Notes: generated by a model not told the origin, from the letters alone. A stretch of DNA of 64,000 bases from JACJWR01 sp963842975 (GCA_963842975.1 CAWJIH010000008.1:62001-126000); one strand, 5' to 3'. Counted from the first letter of the stretch, positions 8,604-18,522 are shown. Program-made: numbers and translations.

Positions 8604-9244
8604 CCTGCCCGCCGCCGCAGCTCCCAGTGAATCTCGTAGCACGGCCACAGATTCGACCAGCGGTATTCGTACGTCTCCTGGTTGCCGGGCCGGGCATTCA
8701 CCACCCGTTGGATCACCTTGTTCGCCGCGTGGCTCAAGTAGTACGGCCGCTTGGCTTTGAACACCATCGACGTCGATTCGATGGCGAAATCCGGGGTGCC
8801 GAAGTAGTCCGGTACGCGGCGGCGGAACTGCCGGTCCTCGGCGAGGTACGAGAACGTGTAGAGACCGAAGAACGTCTTGTGAGTCGGGTCGGAGTAGTAG
8901 TAGGGGTTGCTGAAGTGGGGCACCACCACGTGCATCCGCCCACCGGGGCGCACCACCCGGCCCAGCGCCAGAATCAGCGATACCGGATCGGTGAGGTGCT
9001 CGAAGAAGTGCCGCGAATACACCGCGCTGACGCTGGCGTCGGGCAGGGCAGCCACCACGTCAAAGGCGTCCGCGACCACGTCCACCGCCGGGCTGTCCAG
9101 CAGGTCCACCCCGAGCGTGTTGGGGTGTTCGCGCAGGGTGCCGCAGCCTAGGTCGAGGGCCACCGGGTGCTCGGCGGACGCCTGCCGGAGCGCCCCGGTG
9201 CGGTCGTCGATTCGGCTCCACGGATCGTCGGCGGATTCAGTCAC
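8600..9244 (-). CDS. Class I SAM-dependent methyltransferase (type 11)
   Basis: A 214-residue methyltransferase with motif I ALDLGCGTLREH, an acidic loop (GVDLLDSP), post-I region AVYSRHFFEHLTDP and the motif GRVVRPGGRMHVVVPHF. The long insertion rich in Tyr and Phe (NPYYYSDPTHKTFFGLYTFSY) is seen in methyltransferases of glycan loci. The substrate is unknown. GTG 9244 was chosen because a TAGCAT box lies 7 nt upstream; the open frame extends to 9322 inside the preceding glycosyltransferase. It sits last in the minus-strand group with the GT4 and DUF2142 genes. Confidence 0.8.
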   Translation of the reverse strand: MTESADDPWSRIDDRTGALRQASAEHPVALDLGCGTLREHPNTLGVDLLDSPAVDVVADAFDVVAALPDASVSAVYSRHFFEHLTDPVSLILALGRVVRPGGRMHVVVPHFSNPYYYSDPTHKTFFGLYTFSYLAEDRQFRRRVPDYFGTPDFAIESTSMVFKAKRPYYLSHAANKVIQRVVNARPGNQETYEYRWSNLWPCYEIHWELRRRAG

Positions 9245-9251
9245 GCCGCCC

Positions 9252-9257
9252 ATGCTA
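9252..9257 (-). promoter_or_regulatory. Leaderless -10 box (TAGCAT) for the methyltransferase
   Basis: On the minus strand TAGCAT is followed by 7 nt and GTG at 9244. It falls in the 10-nt gap after the upstream glycosyltransferase stop. Confidence 0.45.
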
Positions 9258-10292
9258 GGCGAGGCCATGGAGGATCCCGGCCAGCCGCTGCCCGACCGAC
9301 GCGGCCGAATAGGGCTCGGCAATTGCTGCCCGCCCTGCCAGCCCCGCTCGGCTGGCCGCAGCCAGGTCGGTCAGGCGAGCGTCCAGCGCTGCTACCCACT
9401 CGTCAACGCCGCCGGCAAGTGTGGCCGCGTTGCCAGCCACCGCCGCCACCTCGGTGTTCATCCCCACCGGCGACACCACCGCCGGCACGCCACAGGCCAG
9501 GTACAGCAGCATCTTGTAGGCGCATTTGCCACGCGCCCAGTCCGAATCACGAAGCGGCATGATGCCGACCGTGGCGCTCGCGATGGCGGTCACTTCCACC
9601 TCCGGTGACCAGCGGACGTAGTCGATGGCCTCGGCGGGCAGCCCCAGCGAGGCAGGCGGTGGCAGGTCCGCCATGATCCGCAGCCGCGCGTGCGGGTGCA
9701 GGCGCAACACGGTGCGCAGGGCTGGCGCAACGAGGGCAAGGTCGGCGTAGCCGGTGTGACCGCCGGACCAGACGATGGTGGGTTTCGGGGTGCCGCCAGC
9801 CTCCGGCTCGGAGGCTGCGCTGCCATCGGTTGGCGCCCAGCGGTTCAGATCCACCCCGGTGGGCAGCACCACGGTGGGGGCAATCGAATCGAAGTGCTCG
9901 GCGATGAAGCTGTTGCCGGCGATCACCACCCCGGCCCGCTGGGCGATGGCGTCGATTCCGCGCGGAGAGCGCAACCAGGTGGCGTCGTCGACGTCGAAGG
10001 CGTAGCCGGCCGGGAGCAGTGACTCGAGGGTGCGGCGGTTGGTGAGCAGTGGCTTCTGCAGCATCACAGCGTCGAATCCACGGGCGGCAATGGGTGCGGC
10101 CAGTGTGTGCGGCAGGGTTCCTGCCAACCACCTCATGCGAGTTGCGCGGGAGCCGGGCGGGGCGGTGGCGCCGGCCGGGGGGAAGCGCTCGGTGGCATCG
10201 ATCCCGGCCTCGGCTAGTTGGGGGGCGTACTGCCGAAACCGGAAACGTGCCGAAGGAATGCTGCCGCCCCGGGTGAGCGCGATGAGTCGCAT
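9255..10292 (-). CDS. Glycosyltransferase (GT4-like, GT-B)
   Basis: A 345-residue GT-B protein. It begins MRLIALTRGGSIPSARFRFRQYAPQLAEAG, the N-terminal domain pattern of glycosyltransferases that start with 'iPS.R.R..qy...L...Gi'. The C-terminal domain has IVWSGGHTGYADL and ends with the acidic cluster GIMPLRDSDWARGKCAYKMLLYLACGVP, where the canonical EX7E is replaced by a D/K-type variant. ATG 10292 lies on a TGATG junction with the third frame of the upstream DUF2142 region. The ORF can be extended to 10379, but the conserved start is at 10292. Confidence 0.8.
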   Translation of the reverse strand: MRLIALTRGGSIPSARFRFRQYAPQLAEAGIDATERFPPAGATAPPGSRATRMRWLAGTLPHTLAAPIAARGFDAVMLQKPLLTNRRTLESLLPAGYAFDVDDATWLRSPRGIDAIAQRAGVVIAGNSFIAEHFDSIAPTVVLPTGVDLNRWAPTDGSAASEPEAGGTPKPTIVWSGGHTGYADLALVAPALRTVLRLHPHARLRIMADLPPPASLGLPAEAIDYVRWSPEVEVTAIASATVGIMPLRDSDWARGKCAYKMLLYLACGVPAVVSPVGMNTEVAAVAGNAATLAGGVDEWVAALDARLTDLAAASRAGLAGRAAIAEPYSAASVGQRLAGILHGLA

Positions 10293-11874
10293 CAGACGCT
10301 CCAAGTTGATGCGACGGGAGGGGTTCGCAGGGCGGGCGGTGACGCGCCATGGCCAACAGCACGCCTCCCACCGCCGCAAATAGGAAAGCCGCAGATCCCA
10401 GGAGCCACGTGGATCCGGGGGCCAACGGAGGAAGCCACCATTGGGGCGAAGGTGCGTCCAGCAGGCCGGAGGCGCTCGCGTTGCTGACGTCTAGCCCGGT
10501 GACATTGCGCAGACCGTTCCACAGCAGGGCAGCGAAGTTTGCGATGGAGACCGCCGCCGCAAGCAGGACCGCTTGGGCTTTCGTGGGTGGCGAGGGGCGT
10601 CCGTCGGCCACGGGCAACAGCGCGAGGCCGACAAGGCCGAAGATGAGCGGGAGGAAGTAGCGAGCCTGCATCTGTTCGGGTTTCGTCGCGCTGGACAAAA
10701 CCAGCGCGATGAAGGCCCAACTTGCGGCGACGTAGAAGATCAAACCCGCGGCTTTGCGTCGGTTGAGCATGCCAAGGCCCACCAGGATCGCCCCCGCATA
10801 GGCGCCTGTGACCAGCACGCGGGTGAGCATGGGCATAGGGGTGTCCAGCCATCCGAGCATCGGCTCCACCAGGTTGCGGGCGGGTAGCGCGACTGAATCC
10901 GCGAAGACCTGCCAGGGACCCAAGGGGTTATCCGAACCGCTCTGGCGGCTTTCAACCTTTTCGGCCGTGAAGATGCGTAAGAACAGCAAAGCCTGCAACC
11001 CGATGATCAAGGGCACCAAGAAGATGATGGTGTGCCGACTACGCCACTGCGACGGTCGCGCAGGGAACGTCATGACCACCAGGCTTGCTGTGACGATTCC
11101 CACGTAGACCGGCGGCTCACTGCGGCTGCCCAAACTCATGAGCACGGCGATCTGGATGAAGACGAGGCGCCCAACAAGCAGCGCCAGGTCACGACGGCCT
11201 ACGAACCTCTCCGCCGTGAGGACCGACAGCAAGGGGCCCCACATGGCTGCGACGCCCAGCACCCCCCAGCTGTTCGGATTCATGCTCGCAAAGAGGAACA
11301 CGCCCATGGGCACACTGGACACCAGCCAGCCGATCGCCACCGCAGGCCGCAGGCCGGGACGACTCAGCGCGACCGACCCGAGTACCAACACAACGGTGAG
11401 GCCGGCGTTGGCAAGGCGGATGTTCCGAGACGTGGCTGCCACGGTGGAGTCGATGAAGATCCCCGAGGCTGCGTAGTAGAGCGGTGGATACCAGCCGGTG
11501 ATGACCCCGGTGGTGACGGGAACGGAAATAGAGTCAGCGTCTTCACAGTCGGCCGGGCGCTCGGCCCGGAATGCGTAACACACGGATGCGCGCGGGCCCT
11601 CGCGGACGCACTCGGCCTTGCCAGCCTCGCAATAGATCATCGCCGTGTGGTAATCGTCGTCGGGGGAAGAGCCCCAGGGAGACATCACGGACCAGGTGGC
11701 CAGCGCCACGAAAAGGGCCAGCCCCACGAGGGCCGTTGCTGGCAGCCGCCACCATCGGGGAAGGCGTCTCGGACCTGCTTCATGCGCTGGCGCGTCATCA
11801 CCTTGCGCCGGGGGGTCTGGGACATCCACGTGCGTATCCAGGCCTCGACCTGAATTCGCTGGGGTTCCCGCCAC
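10292..11874 (-). CDS. DUF2142-family polytopic membrane protein (GT-C-like), paralog 1
   Basis: About 525 residues of a multi-pass protein. After a first helix comes the acidic loop WGSSPDDDYH, a pair of cysteine-containing stretches, and WYPPLYYAASG, the arrangement of DUF2142 / GT-C fold proteins in which an acidic pair in the first outer loop is thought to be catalytic. About ten more helices follow. GTG 11874 was chosen because TACCCT lies 7 nt upstream. Oddly, this frame has no stop at the expected end: read literally it continues through the whole glycosyltransferase gene to 9547 (775 residues from GTG). The sister frame stops in TGATG exactly at the GT start, so a frameshift near 10.3-10.4 kb is likely. 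Confidence 0.72.
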
Positions 11875-11881
11875 GAAGTTC

Positions 11882-11887
11882 AGGGTA
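11882..11887 (-). promoter_or_regulatory. Leaderless -10 box (TACCCT) for DUF2142 paralog 1
   Basis: On the minus strand TACCCT is followed by 7 nt and GTG 11874. It lies in the divergent intergenic region shared with the first protease gene. Confidence 0.45.
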
Positions 11888-12102
11888 GCCACTCGCCGGA
11901 GCGTGGCCGAGGACCAACGCGGCGTAGGCGCTGGCCAGGTCCGGGTACCGAAATCCGCCAGCGGTGTCAATTCGGGCGGCAATTTGACCCCGCATTCAAG
12001 GCCTTGGGGCGTAGTGTCGATGATGGAGCCAGAGCACAGTCAAGATTTGTTGAACAAATCTGGTGTGGGTGCTCCTCACTGCGAGATGAAGAGGGTGTGC
12101 GG

Positions 12103-14670
12103 ATGCGCATCGGGTCGGCGGTCGGGCGCACGGCTGGTGTGTGTCTGCTTGCGTTCGCCACCGCCCTGGTGCCTGCTTCGGGCGCTTTCGCAGCGCCAAC
12201 AATGGTCCCGGCGCCATCAACCGCCGCGACGCCGCCGATCCTCGCGTTGCCTCGAACCGGGCAGCAGACCGACCCGGAGGTGCCGTCGGCTACGCAAGTA
12301 CTGAGCGAGGTTGCCTCGGGCGAATCAGTGACTGTGGGTGTCGCGAAGGTCGACCCCGTTTCCGGGGATTTCTCGGTTGACGCCGTCCCGGCGGTTGGCC
12401 CGGAACAGGTGCTGCAGGTGGTGAACACGCTGGCCGCGCAACCGGACACCGTGGCGGTGGGCCTGCCGCAGCCTGTGCGGACAGCCAACGACGGCCCACC
12501 GGCCACCACCACCCCGCAGGGCGTCACCACCCCGCAGGGCGTCACCACCCCGGCGGCGCTGGACTTCTACCGCCCCGCCACCACCCAGCGGCCGTGGCCC
12601 TACAACCAGTACGCCCTCGATCTGCTGTGCGCAGACGAAGTGGCGCTGCAGAACCCGCGCTACATCTGCAGTGGCCACACCCGCCAGTTCGCCACCGGCA
12701 AGGGGCAGGTGGTGGCGATCATCGACATGGCCGTGGACACCGCCCACCCGGATCTCGCCGCCGCGGTGGTCCCGGGCGCCCGCTGCGTGGATGCCCGCAC
12801 CGCCCCGTGTGTGCCGGTCGCGAAGACCGATCCGGCCCGGGTCTCCGATCACGGCACCCACGTCGCCGGCATCGTGGCCGCCACCGCGGACAACAGCATC
12901 GGCATCGCCGGAATGGCCCCGGACGCGAAAGTGATGCCGGTCGAGGTGATCGGGTCCAGCGGCGCCGGTTGGACCAGCGACGTCGCCGCCGGCATCACCT
13001 GGGCGGTCGACAACGGCGCCGACGTTCTCAACCTCTCGCTGGCTACTACTTCGCCTGGGAACGATCCAGTGCTCGACGCAGCGGTCGCCAACGCTGTGCG
13101 CCTTGGGGTGGTTGTGGTCGCCGCCGCAGGAAATGACGGCCCCACAGACAACTTCCTCGCCTATCCGGCTGCCTACCCGGGTGTGATCGGGGTCGGCAAC
13201 ATCGGCGTCGCCCGCACCCTGCAGTACTCCTCCACCCGGGGTCATTGGGTCGACATCACGGCACCGGGTGAGTTCGTGCTTTCCACACTCCCGGGCAACC
13301 ACTACGGCTACTTCAGCGGCACCTCCATGGCGGCCCCTCACGTGGCTGCGGCGGCCGCCCTGATGCTGCAAGCCCAACCCGGCCGCAGTGCCGCGGAGGT
13401 CTCTGCCACCCTCATCCGCACAGCCGACGACGAAGGCCCCGCCGGGCGTGACGATGGATTCGGATACGGCGTACTCAACCCCGTGGCCGCCTTGGACCTC
13501 CGGTCGCAGAGTGCCTTCCTCTCAGTGGGCTCATCCTTCGTACCGATCACCCCGGCCCGAGTGCTCGACACTCGATCCGGTGCACCAATCGGCAGCCGCC
13601 AGACGCGCACCGTGCAGGTCACCACCGAATCCGGGACCGGTAGCCAGGTGGTGCCGCCTGGTGCGGTGGCGATCGCCTACAACCTCACTGTGCCCAACCC
13701 GGCCGCACCCGGGCATCTCCGGGTGATGCCCGGCGACGTCGCCGCCTCGCCCACCTCGGCGATCAACTTCGGCCTTGGGGAGACCATCGCCAACGGTCTG
13801 GTGGCCAAGGTCGATCCAGTTGGCCAACTGCGAATTTTCAACAGCGCGGGCGCTGGTACCCATGCGGTCATCGACGTACTCGGATATTTCGTCAACTCTC
13901 CTGGCAGCGGCTTCACCCCGATCGCGCCCCAGCGCGTCTATGACGCTGCCACCAGCGATGAAGGCCTGCTTGCCGGCGGCGACTCCCGTGTGATCAGCGT
14001 GGCCGACGCGACCCCTGCCGGGGTAAGCGCTTTGGCCTACAACATCACCGTGGTCGAACCCAGCAGCACCGGGCATCTCCGGGTGATGCCCGGTGACGTG
14101 GCCACCTCCGGCACCTCCGCAATCAACTGGGCGCGGCTCGGCGACAAGGTGGCCAATGGGCTGGTGGTCGCGGTCGCCGCCGATCGCACCATCCGGGTGC
14201 ACAACGGATCGTCGGCACCGGTGCGCTTCCTGCTCGACGTCGCCGGCTACTACACCCCGGGCGCCGGTGCGCTGTTCTACCCGATCACCCCCGCTCGGGC
14301 CTATGACTCACGGCAGGCGATGCCGCAGGGCGGCGCGCTGTCGAACGCTGGGCAGCGGGCGGTGTTCGTTGGGGATGGCCGCGACAACGCCGGTGCAGTG
14401 GTCACCACAGCCGCGGTTCCCACGGGTGCCACCGCGGTGGCCTACAACGTCACGGTGCCCCTGAACCCGAGCACCAGTGGCGGCCACCTGCGGGTGTGGC
14501 CGGCCCAACACGACGTGCCGAACGCCTCCGTGCTCAACTGGGCGGCCGGCGGGAGTACGCGCGCCAACGGGTCGATTGTGGGCGTATCAGATCAGCGTCA
14601 GGTGAAGATCTACAACGGATGCGGTGAAGGCAACCACGTCGTGCTCGACGTTTTGGGCTACTACCGCTAG
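12103..14670 (+). CDS. Secreted subtilisin-like serine protease (S8) with three C-terminal repeats, paralog A
   Basis: An 855-residue exported protease. The first ~30 residues are a Sec signal peptide (basic start, hydrophobic core, cut near ASGAFA|AP). A propeptide-like region of ~110 residues precedes the S8 domain, which shows the catalytic Asp in VVAIIDMAVDTAHPDL, His in SDHGTHVAG, the oxyanion Asn in AAAGNDGP and Ser in GTSMAAPHVA. From about residue 475 come three ~125-residue repeats, each starting 'F.PI.P.R..D' and ending 'D V.GYY/F', a module common in secreted actinobacterial proteins. ATG 12103 follows GAAGAGGG; GTG 12097 is an alternative. An 18-bp tandem repeat in the propeptide encodes TPQGVT units. 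It is adjacent to a paralog. Confidence 0.9.
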   Translation: MRIGSAVGRTAGVCLLAFATALVPASGAFAAPTMVPAPSTAATPPILALPRTGQQTDPEVPSATQVLSEVASGESVTVGVAKVDPVSGDFSVDAVPAVGPEQVLQVVNTLAAQPDTVAVGLPQPVRTANDGPPATTTPQGVTTPQGVTTPAALDFYRPATTQRPWPYNQYALDLLCADEVALQNPRYICSGHTRQFATGKGQVVAIIDMAVDTAHPDLAAAVVPGARCVDARTAPCVPVAKTDPARVSDHGTHVAGIVAATADNSIGIAGMAPDAKVMPVEVIGSSGAGWTSDVAAGITWAVDNGADVLNLSLATTSPGNDPVLDAAVANAVRLGVVVVAAAGNDGPTDNFLAYPAAYPGVIGVGNIGVARTLQYSSTRGHWVDITAPGEFVLSTLPGNHYGYFSGTSMAAPHVAAAAALMLQAQPGRSAAEVSATLIRTADDEGPAGRDDGFGYGVLNPVAALDLRSQSAFLSVGSSFVPITPARVLDTRSGAPIGSRQTRTVQVTTESGTGSQVVPPGAVAIAYNLTVPNPAAPGHLRVMPGDVAASPTSAINFGLGETIANGLVAKVDPVGQLRIFNSAGAGTHAVIDVLGYFVNSPGSGFTPIAPQRVYDAATSDEGLLAGGDSRVISVADATPAGVSALAYNITVVEPSSTGHLRVMPGDVATSGTSAINWARLGDKVANGLVVAVAADRTIRVHNGSSAPVRFLLDVAGYYTPGAGALFYPITPARAYDSRQAMPQGGALSNAGQRAVFVGDGRDNAGAVVTTAAVPTGATAVAYNVTVPLNPSTSGGHLRVWPAQHDVPNASVLNWAAGGSTRANGSIVGVSDQRQVKIYNGCGEGNHVVLDVLGYYR
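12513..12552 (+). repeat. 18-bp tandem repeat in the propeptide of protease A
   Basis: The unit accaccccgcagggcgtc occurs twice and is followed by a partial third copy, encoding TPQGV-T repeats between the propeptide and the catalytic domain. It is an in-frame repeat that could change length by slippage without breaking the gene. Confidence 0.7.
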
Positions 14671-14878
14671 CGTCGACTCGGCGTGCTGGCGCTGCATCTG
14701 GAGTGCTTCGGAGGCCGCGGAGGCCGCTGTGGAGGCTGCCGAGTGGTGCCTCAACACGAGCGAGCAGTGCCCTAGACACTGTTGGCCTAGGCGGATCAAG
14801 CCGCACCGCGTTAGTGTCGAAACCTCATGTAGAGGCCGCGAAACTCCGGCGGGTCTTGCGGCCCCACGAGCAAGGGAG

Positions 14879-17587
14879 ATGGTGGCTGTGCTGGGTGCGT
14901 CGAACGCCGGCCGGAAACCATGGTGGCGCCGTTGGCGCGGCACCGTGGCGGGGGTCGCTGCGTTGAGCCTGGCGGTACCTGCCGTGGTTGCTGCGCCAGC
15001 CTCGGCCACTGGCGCTCCGGCCGAACCCGCCACTCAGCCGATCGCCACCGCCGTGGTGGACGCCGAATCGGCCCCGCCACCGGAGATCCTCACCCCCGAC
15101 GGCGACCCGCTGACGCCGAGCGATGCCCAGGTGCGCGCGGAGGTGCCGCCGGGGCAGACCATCGAGATCGGGGTGGCATCCGCCGATGGTCCAGCTGGGC
15201 TGACCATCGCCACCGTCACTGCCACCGGCCCGGAGCAAGCGTTGGCTGTGATCGACGCCGTCGCAGCCGAGCCAGACACCCTGGCCGTCGGCTTGCCGCA
15301 GGAGACCGTGCCGTTCGGGTCACCCACGGTGCCGGACGCCGAGGCCGGGACAGCTACTGAAGTCATGGCCGCTGCCGTCGAAGCAATGGCCACCACGACA
15401 CCCACCGCCCTCGATCCGTTTCGCCCCGAGAGTCCGTGGCTGCCGTTCCCCAGCTACCAGTACGCCCCGGACATGCTGTGCACCGACGCCATCTCGCAGA
15501 CCTCCCCGTACTACACCGGCTGCCCCACCTACGCCTGGCAGTACGCCACCGGCGCTGGCCAAGTGGTGGCCGTGCTGGATCAAGGAGTCGACACCTCACA
15601 CCCGGATCTCGCCGCAGCCGTCACCACTGGGGCGCAGTGCCTGGCTGACGGCGCCGATAGCTGCACCACGATGTGGCAGGTAGCGCCGGATCACCGCTCG
15701 GATCACGGAACACACGTGGCCGGAGTGATCGGCGCAGTCACCGACAACGGCACCGGGATATCCGGCATGACCATCGGTGCGCGCATCATGCCGGTGGAGG
15801 TGATCGGGCCCGACGGTTCCGGAACCACCACCGCGCTGGCGCGGGGCATCGACTGGGCGGTAGACAACGGCGCGACTGTGCTGAACATGTCACTGGGGGC
15901 AACCGGTTTCAGTGATCCGGTGCTGCAAGTCGCGGTGGCCCACGCGGACTACCTGGGCGTCGCTCAGGTGGCCGCGGTCGGCAACGACGGGCCCACCAGC
16001 AACCCCACGAGCTACCCAGCGGCCTACCCGGAGGTGATTGGCGTCGGCAACATCGACTCGGCCTACGACATCGCCAACAACTCCTCGCGTGGCGTGTGGG
16101 TGGATGTGGTCGCTCCGGGCAGCGGCATCCTGTCGACGCTGAAGGAGGATAGTTACGGCTGGTACTCGGGCACGTCGATGGCCACTCCGCACGTGGCGGC
16201 TGCGGTGGCCCTGCTGCGGCAACGTCAGCCATATATGTCACCCGAAGAGCTCGGCGGCCTGCTCATCAACACTGCCCAAGACCTTGGCCCGTCCGGCTGG
16301 GACAGCACCTACGGCCACGGCATGATCTGGCCGGTCAGCGCCCTGCAGCAGCCGGTCAAGCCTGCGCCGCCGGGGGATCCAGGTTCCACCTTCTATCCGA
16401 TCGATCCCGCCCGCGTGCTCGACACTCGGGCCGGAACTCCGGCGCCGATCCAGCCCCGGGAAGCCCGCGAAGTCAACGTTGCAAAGGAATTGGGCACACA
16501 GAGTGAGGTGGTGCCCGACGGTGCGGTCGCGATTGCCTACAACCTCACGATCCCCAATCCTTCGCTGTCGGGCCACCTGCGGGTGATGCCCGGCGACACG
16601 GCCTACACCTCGGCGTCGGCGATCAACGTGGCACAGGCGCAGACCATCGCCAACGGCCTGGTCGTGAAGGTGGATGCCTACCGGGACATTCGCGTCTACA
16701 ACTCGGTGGGTGAACCGGTGCATGCCGTCGTCGACGTGCTCGGCTACTTCCTGCCGGCCGAGCAGACCGTCCCGTTGGGCACCGAACCGCAGTCGGCCGG
16801 TAGCCGATTCACTCCGATCACCCCCACCAGGGTGCACGACTCGGACAAGGCCGTCGAGGGCCGGCTGGCGCCAGGCGAGACGCGGACGATCGCGGTCGAT
16901 ACTGGTATTGACGGCCAGGAGAATGTCATACCGACGGGCACCAGTGCCATCGCCTACAACATCACCGTGGTGGAACCAGGCAGTTCCGGGCACTTGCGCG
17001 TCATGCCCGGGGACGTTCTGGAGACCGACTCGTCGGCCATCAATTGGAGCAATCCGGCCGACAAGATCGCCAACGGATTGGTGGTCAAGGTGTCGCCGGA
17101 GCGCACGATTCGGGTGCGCAACTCGGTGGCCACGCCGGTGCGGATCCTGGTCGACATCGTGGGGTACTACAGCAGTGACGGTGCCCTGTTCTTCCCCGTC
17201 TCGCCGGCCCGGCTGTACGACTCCCGCCAGCCGCAGCCCCAGCAAGGCGCGATACCGCCGGGGACGGAGCGGGCGATCTACGCCGGGGACGGCCGCGATG
17301 CCGCCGGCGCCGTGACCCAGCCCAATGTGGTGCCGGCAGGGTCTACCGCGATGGCATACAACATCACGGTGCCGCTGTCGGGCACCAACACCGGCGGGCA
17401 CTTGCGGCTATGGCCGGACGGTGTGGCACGGCCCAACGCCTCGGTGATCAACTGGGCGGCAGGGGTGGGCTCCACCCGGGCCAACGGGCTCATCGTGGGA
17501 GTGTCGACGCAACGGTGGGTGCGCACCTACAACGGATCGGCCGAACCCAATCACGTGATCGTCGACGCGCTCGGGTACTACGGTTAG
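14879..17587 (+). CDS. Secreted subtilisin-like serine protease (S8) with three C-terminal repeats, paralog B
   Basis: A 902-residue paralog of the protease just upstream, with the same layout: signal peptide (RRWRGTVAGVAALSLAVPAVVAAPASA), propeptide and S8 domain. The catalytic Asp is in VVAVLDQGVDTSHPDL, His in SDHGTHVAG, Asn in AAVGNDGP and Ser in GTSMATPHVA. Three C-terminal repeats follow, ending VDALGYYG. The frame is open from 14624, but the signal peptide fixes the start near 14879 (ATG) or 14888 (GTG, with AAGGGAG 9 nt upstream). The tandem pair indicates a local duplication followed by divergence. Location in a glycan cluster suggests extracellular processing of surface proteins, but no substrate is visible. 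The stop overlaps that of the convergent epimerase. Confidence 0.9.
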   Translation: MVAVLGASNAGRKPWWRRWRGTVAGVAALSLAVPAVVAAPASATGAPAEPATQPIATAVVDAESAPPPEILTPDGDPLTPSDAQVRAEVPPGQTIEIGVASADGPAGLTIATVTATGPEQALAVIDAVAAEPDTLAVGLPQETVPFGSPTVPDAEAGTATEVMAAAVEAMATTTPTALDPFRPESPWLPFPSYQYAPDMLCTDAISQTSPYYTGCPTYAWQYATGAGQVVAVLDQGVDTSHPDLAAAVTTGAQCLADGADSCTTMWQVAPDHRSDHGTHVAGVIGAVTDNGTGISGMTIGARIMPVEVIGPDGSGTTTALARGIDWAVDNGATVLNMSLGATGFSDPVLQVAVAHADYLGVAQVAAVGNDGPTSNPTSYPAAYPEVIGVGNIDSAYDIANNSSRGVWVDVVAPGSGILSTLKEDSYGWYSGTSMATPHVAAAVALLRQRQPYMSPEELGGLLINTAQDLGPSGWDSTYGHGMIWPVSALQQPVKPAPPGDPGSTFYPIDPARVLDTRAGTPAPIQPREAREVNVAKELGTQSEVVPDGAVAIAYNLTIPNPSLSGHLRVMPGDTAYTSASAINVAQAQTIANGLVVKVDAYRDIRVYNSVGEPVHAVVDVLGYFLPAEQTVPLGTEPQSAGSRFTPITPTRVHDSDKAVEGRLAPGETRTIAVDTGIDGQENVIPTGTSAIAYNITVVEPGSSGHLRVMPGDVLETDSSAINWSNPADKIANGLVVKVSPERTIRVRNSVATPVRILVDIVGYYSSDGALFFPVSPARLYDSRQPQPQQGAIPPGTERAIYAGDGRDAAGAVTQPNVVPAGSTAMAYNITVPLSGTNTGGHLRLWPDGVARPNASVINWAAGVGSTRANGLIVGVSTQRWVRTYNGSAEPNHVIVDALGYYG

Positions 17588-18522
17588 ACCGACCGATACT
17601 GCGGCAGCGTCGTGAACCAGTCCAGCGTCGCCTGCAACCCCGCCTCGAACGGCACCTCTGGCACGTCGGGGAAAAGGCTGCGCAGCAGTGCCGGATCGGA
17701 TTGGCTCGCTCGCACATCGCCGACCCGCGGCGGCCGCGGCTCGATCTCCAACTCCCGGCCCAGCATTCCTTCCAACTCGGCGATCAGATCCCGCAGCGTC
17801 ACATTCGCCCCGATCGCGAGGTTGACCGGACGGTCCGAGGTGACCTTGCGGTGCGCAGCATCGGCGAGCACCCACGTCACGGTGTCGACGAAGGTGAAGT
17901 CGCGTGACTGCAGCCCGTCGCCGTTCAGTGGCAGCGGATCACCGCGCAGGGCAGCATCGATGAATACCGGGATCACCGCCGCGTAGACGTGTCCAGCCGC
18001 CTGCCGCGGGCCGTACACGTTGAAGAAGCGGAACGGCAAGGTGGCCATGTCGTAGGAGGCGGCGAAGGCCAGCAGGTACGACTCGGTGGCCAGTTTCGTC
18101 ACCGCGTACGGCGACATCGGTCGGGTGGGGAGGTTCTCGCGGCGGGGGAGGTCCGGGGTTGATCCGTAGACCGAACTCGATGACGCTGCGGCCAGGTGCG
18201 CCCCCTCACGCTGGGCGGCCTGGCAGACCATCAGGGTGCCGGTGGCGTTGGCGTGATGCGATGTCATCGGGTCCTTCACCGAGCGTGGCACCGATCCCAG
18301 CGCGCCCAAGTGGATGATCGACTCTGCTCCCTCGGCGGCGTGCGCCAGTGCTGCTTCGTCCAGAATCGACGCTTCGAAGAAGTCGATGTCCAGACCGTCG
18401 AGGTTGGCACGGTAGCCGGTGGACAGATCATCGATCACCGCCACCGAATCGCCGTCGGCCAGCAGCCGACGCACCAGGTTCGATCCGATGAAGCCGGCGC
18501 CGCCGGTGACGAGAATCCTCAT
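17584..18522 (-). CDS. NAD-dependent nucleotide-sugar epimerase/dehydratase (extended SDR)
   Basis: A 312-residue extended short-chain dehydrogenase. It has the N-terminal VTGGAGFIGSN cofactor loop, ASSSSVYG with the catalytic Ser, and the YxxxK pair in SPYAVTKLATE. The family includes UDP-glucose and UDP-GlcNAc 4-epimerases (GalE/WbpP type). Because a more canonical GalE is encoded at 32-33 kb, this one may act on a different sugar such as UDP-GlcNAc or the UDP-uronic acid made by the 4.8-kb dehydrogenase (inference). ATG 18522 has no clear Shine-Dalgarno; a CAGAAT hexamer 6 nt upstream may make it leaderless. Confidence 0.87.
   Translation of the reverse strand: MRILVTGGAGFIGSNLVRRLLADGDSVAVIDDLSTGYRANLDGLDIDFFEASILDEAALAHAAEGAESIIHLGALGSVPRSVKDPMTSHHANATGTLMVCQAAQREGAHLAAASSSSVYGSTPDLPRRENLPTRPMSPYAVTKLATESYLLAFAASYDMATLPFRFFNVYGPRQAAGHVYAAVIPVFIDAALRGDPLPLNGDGLQSRDFTFVDTVTWVLADAAHRKVTSDRPVNLAIGANVTLRDLIAELEGMLGRELEIEPRPPRVGDVRASQSDPALLRSLFPDVPEVPFEAGLQATLDWFTTLPQYRSV

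Noticed and set aside
9547..11982. An 811-residue fusion protein of DUF2142 and a C-terminal domain
   Set aside because: The C-terminal 250 residues are an out-of-frame reading of the glycosyltransferase gene; they are low-complexity and have no fold signature.
12325..13377. 350-residue minus-strand ORF opposite protease A
   Set aside because: It is antisense to the S8 domain with no start signal; composition reflects the codon bias of the real gene.
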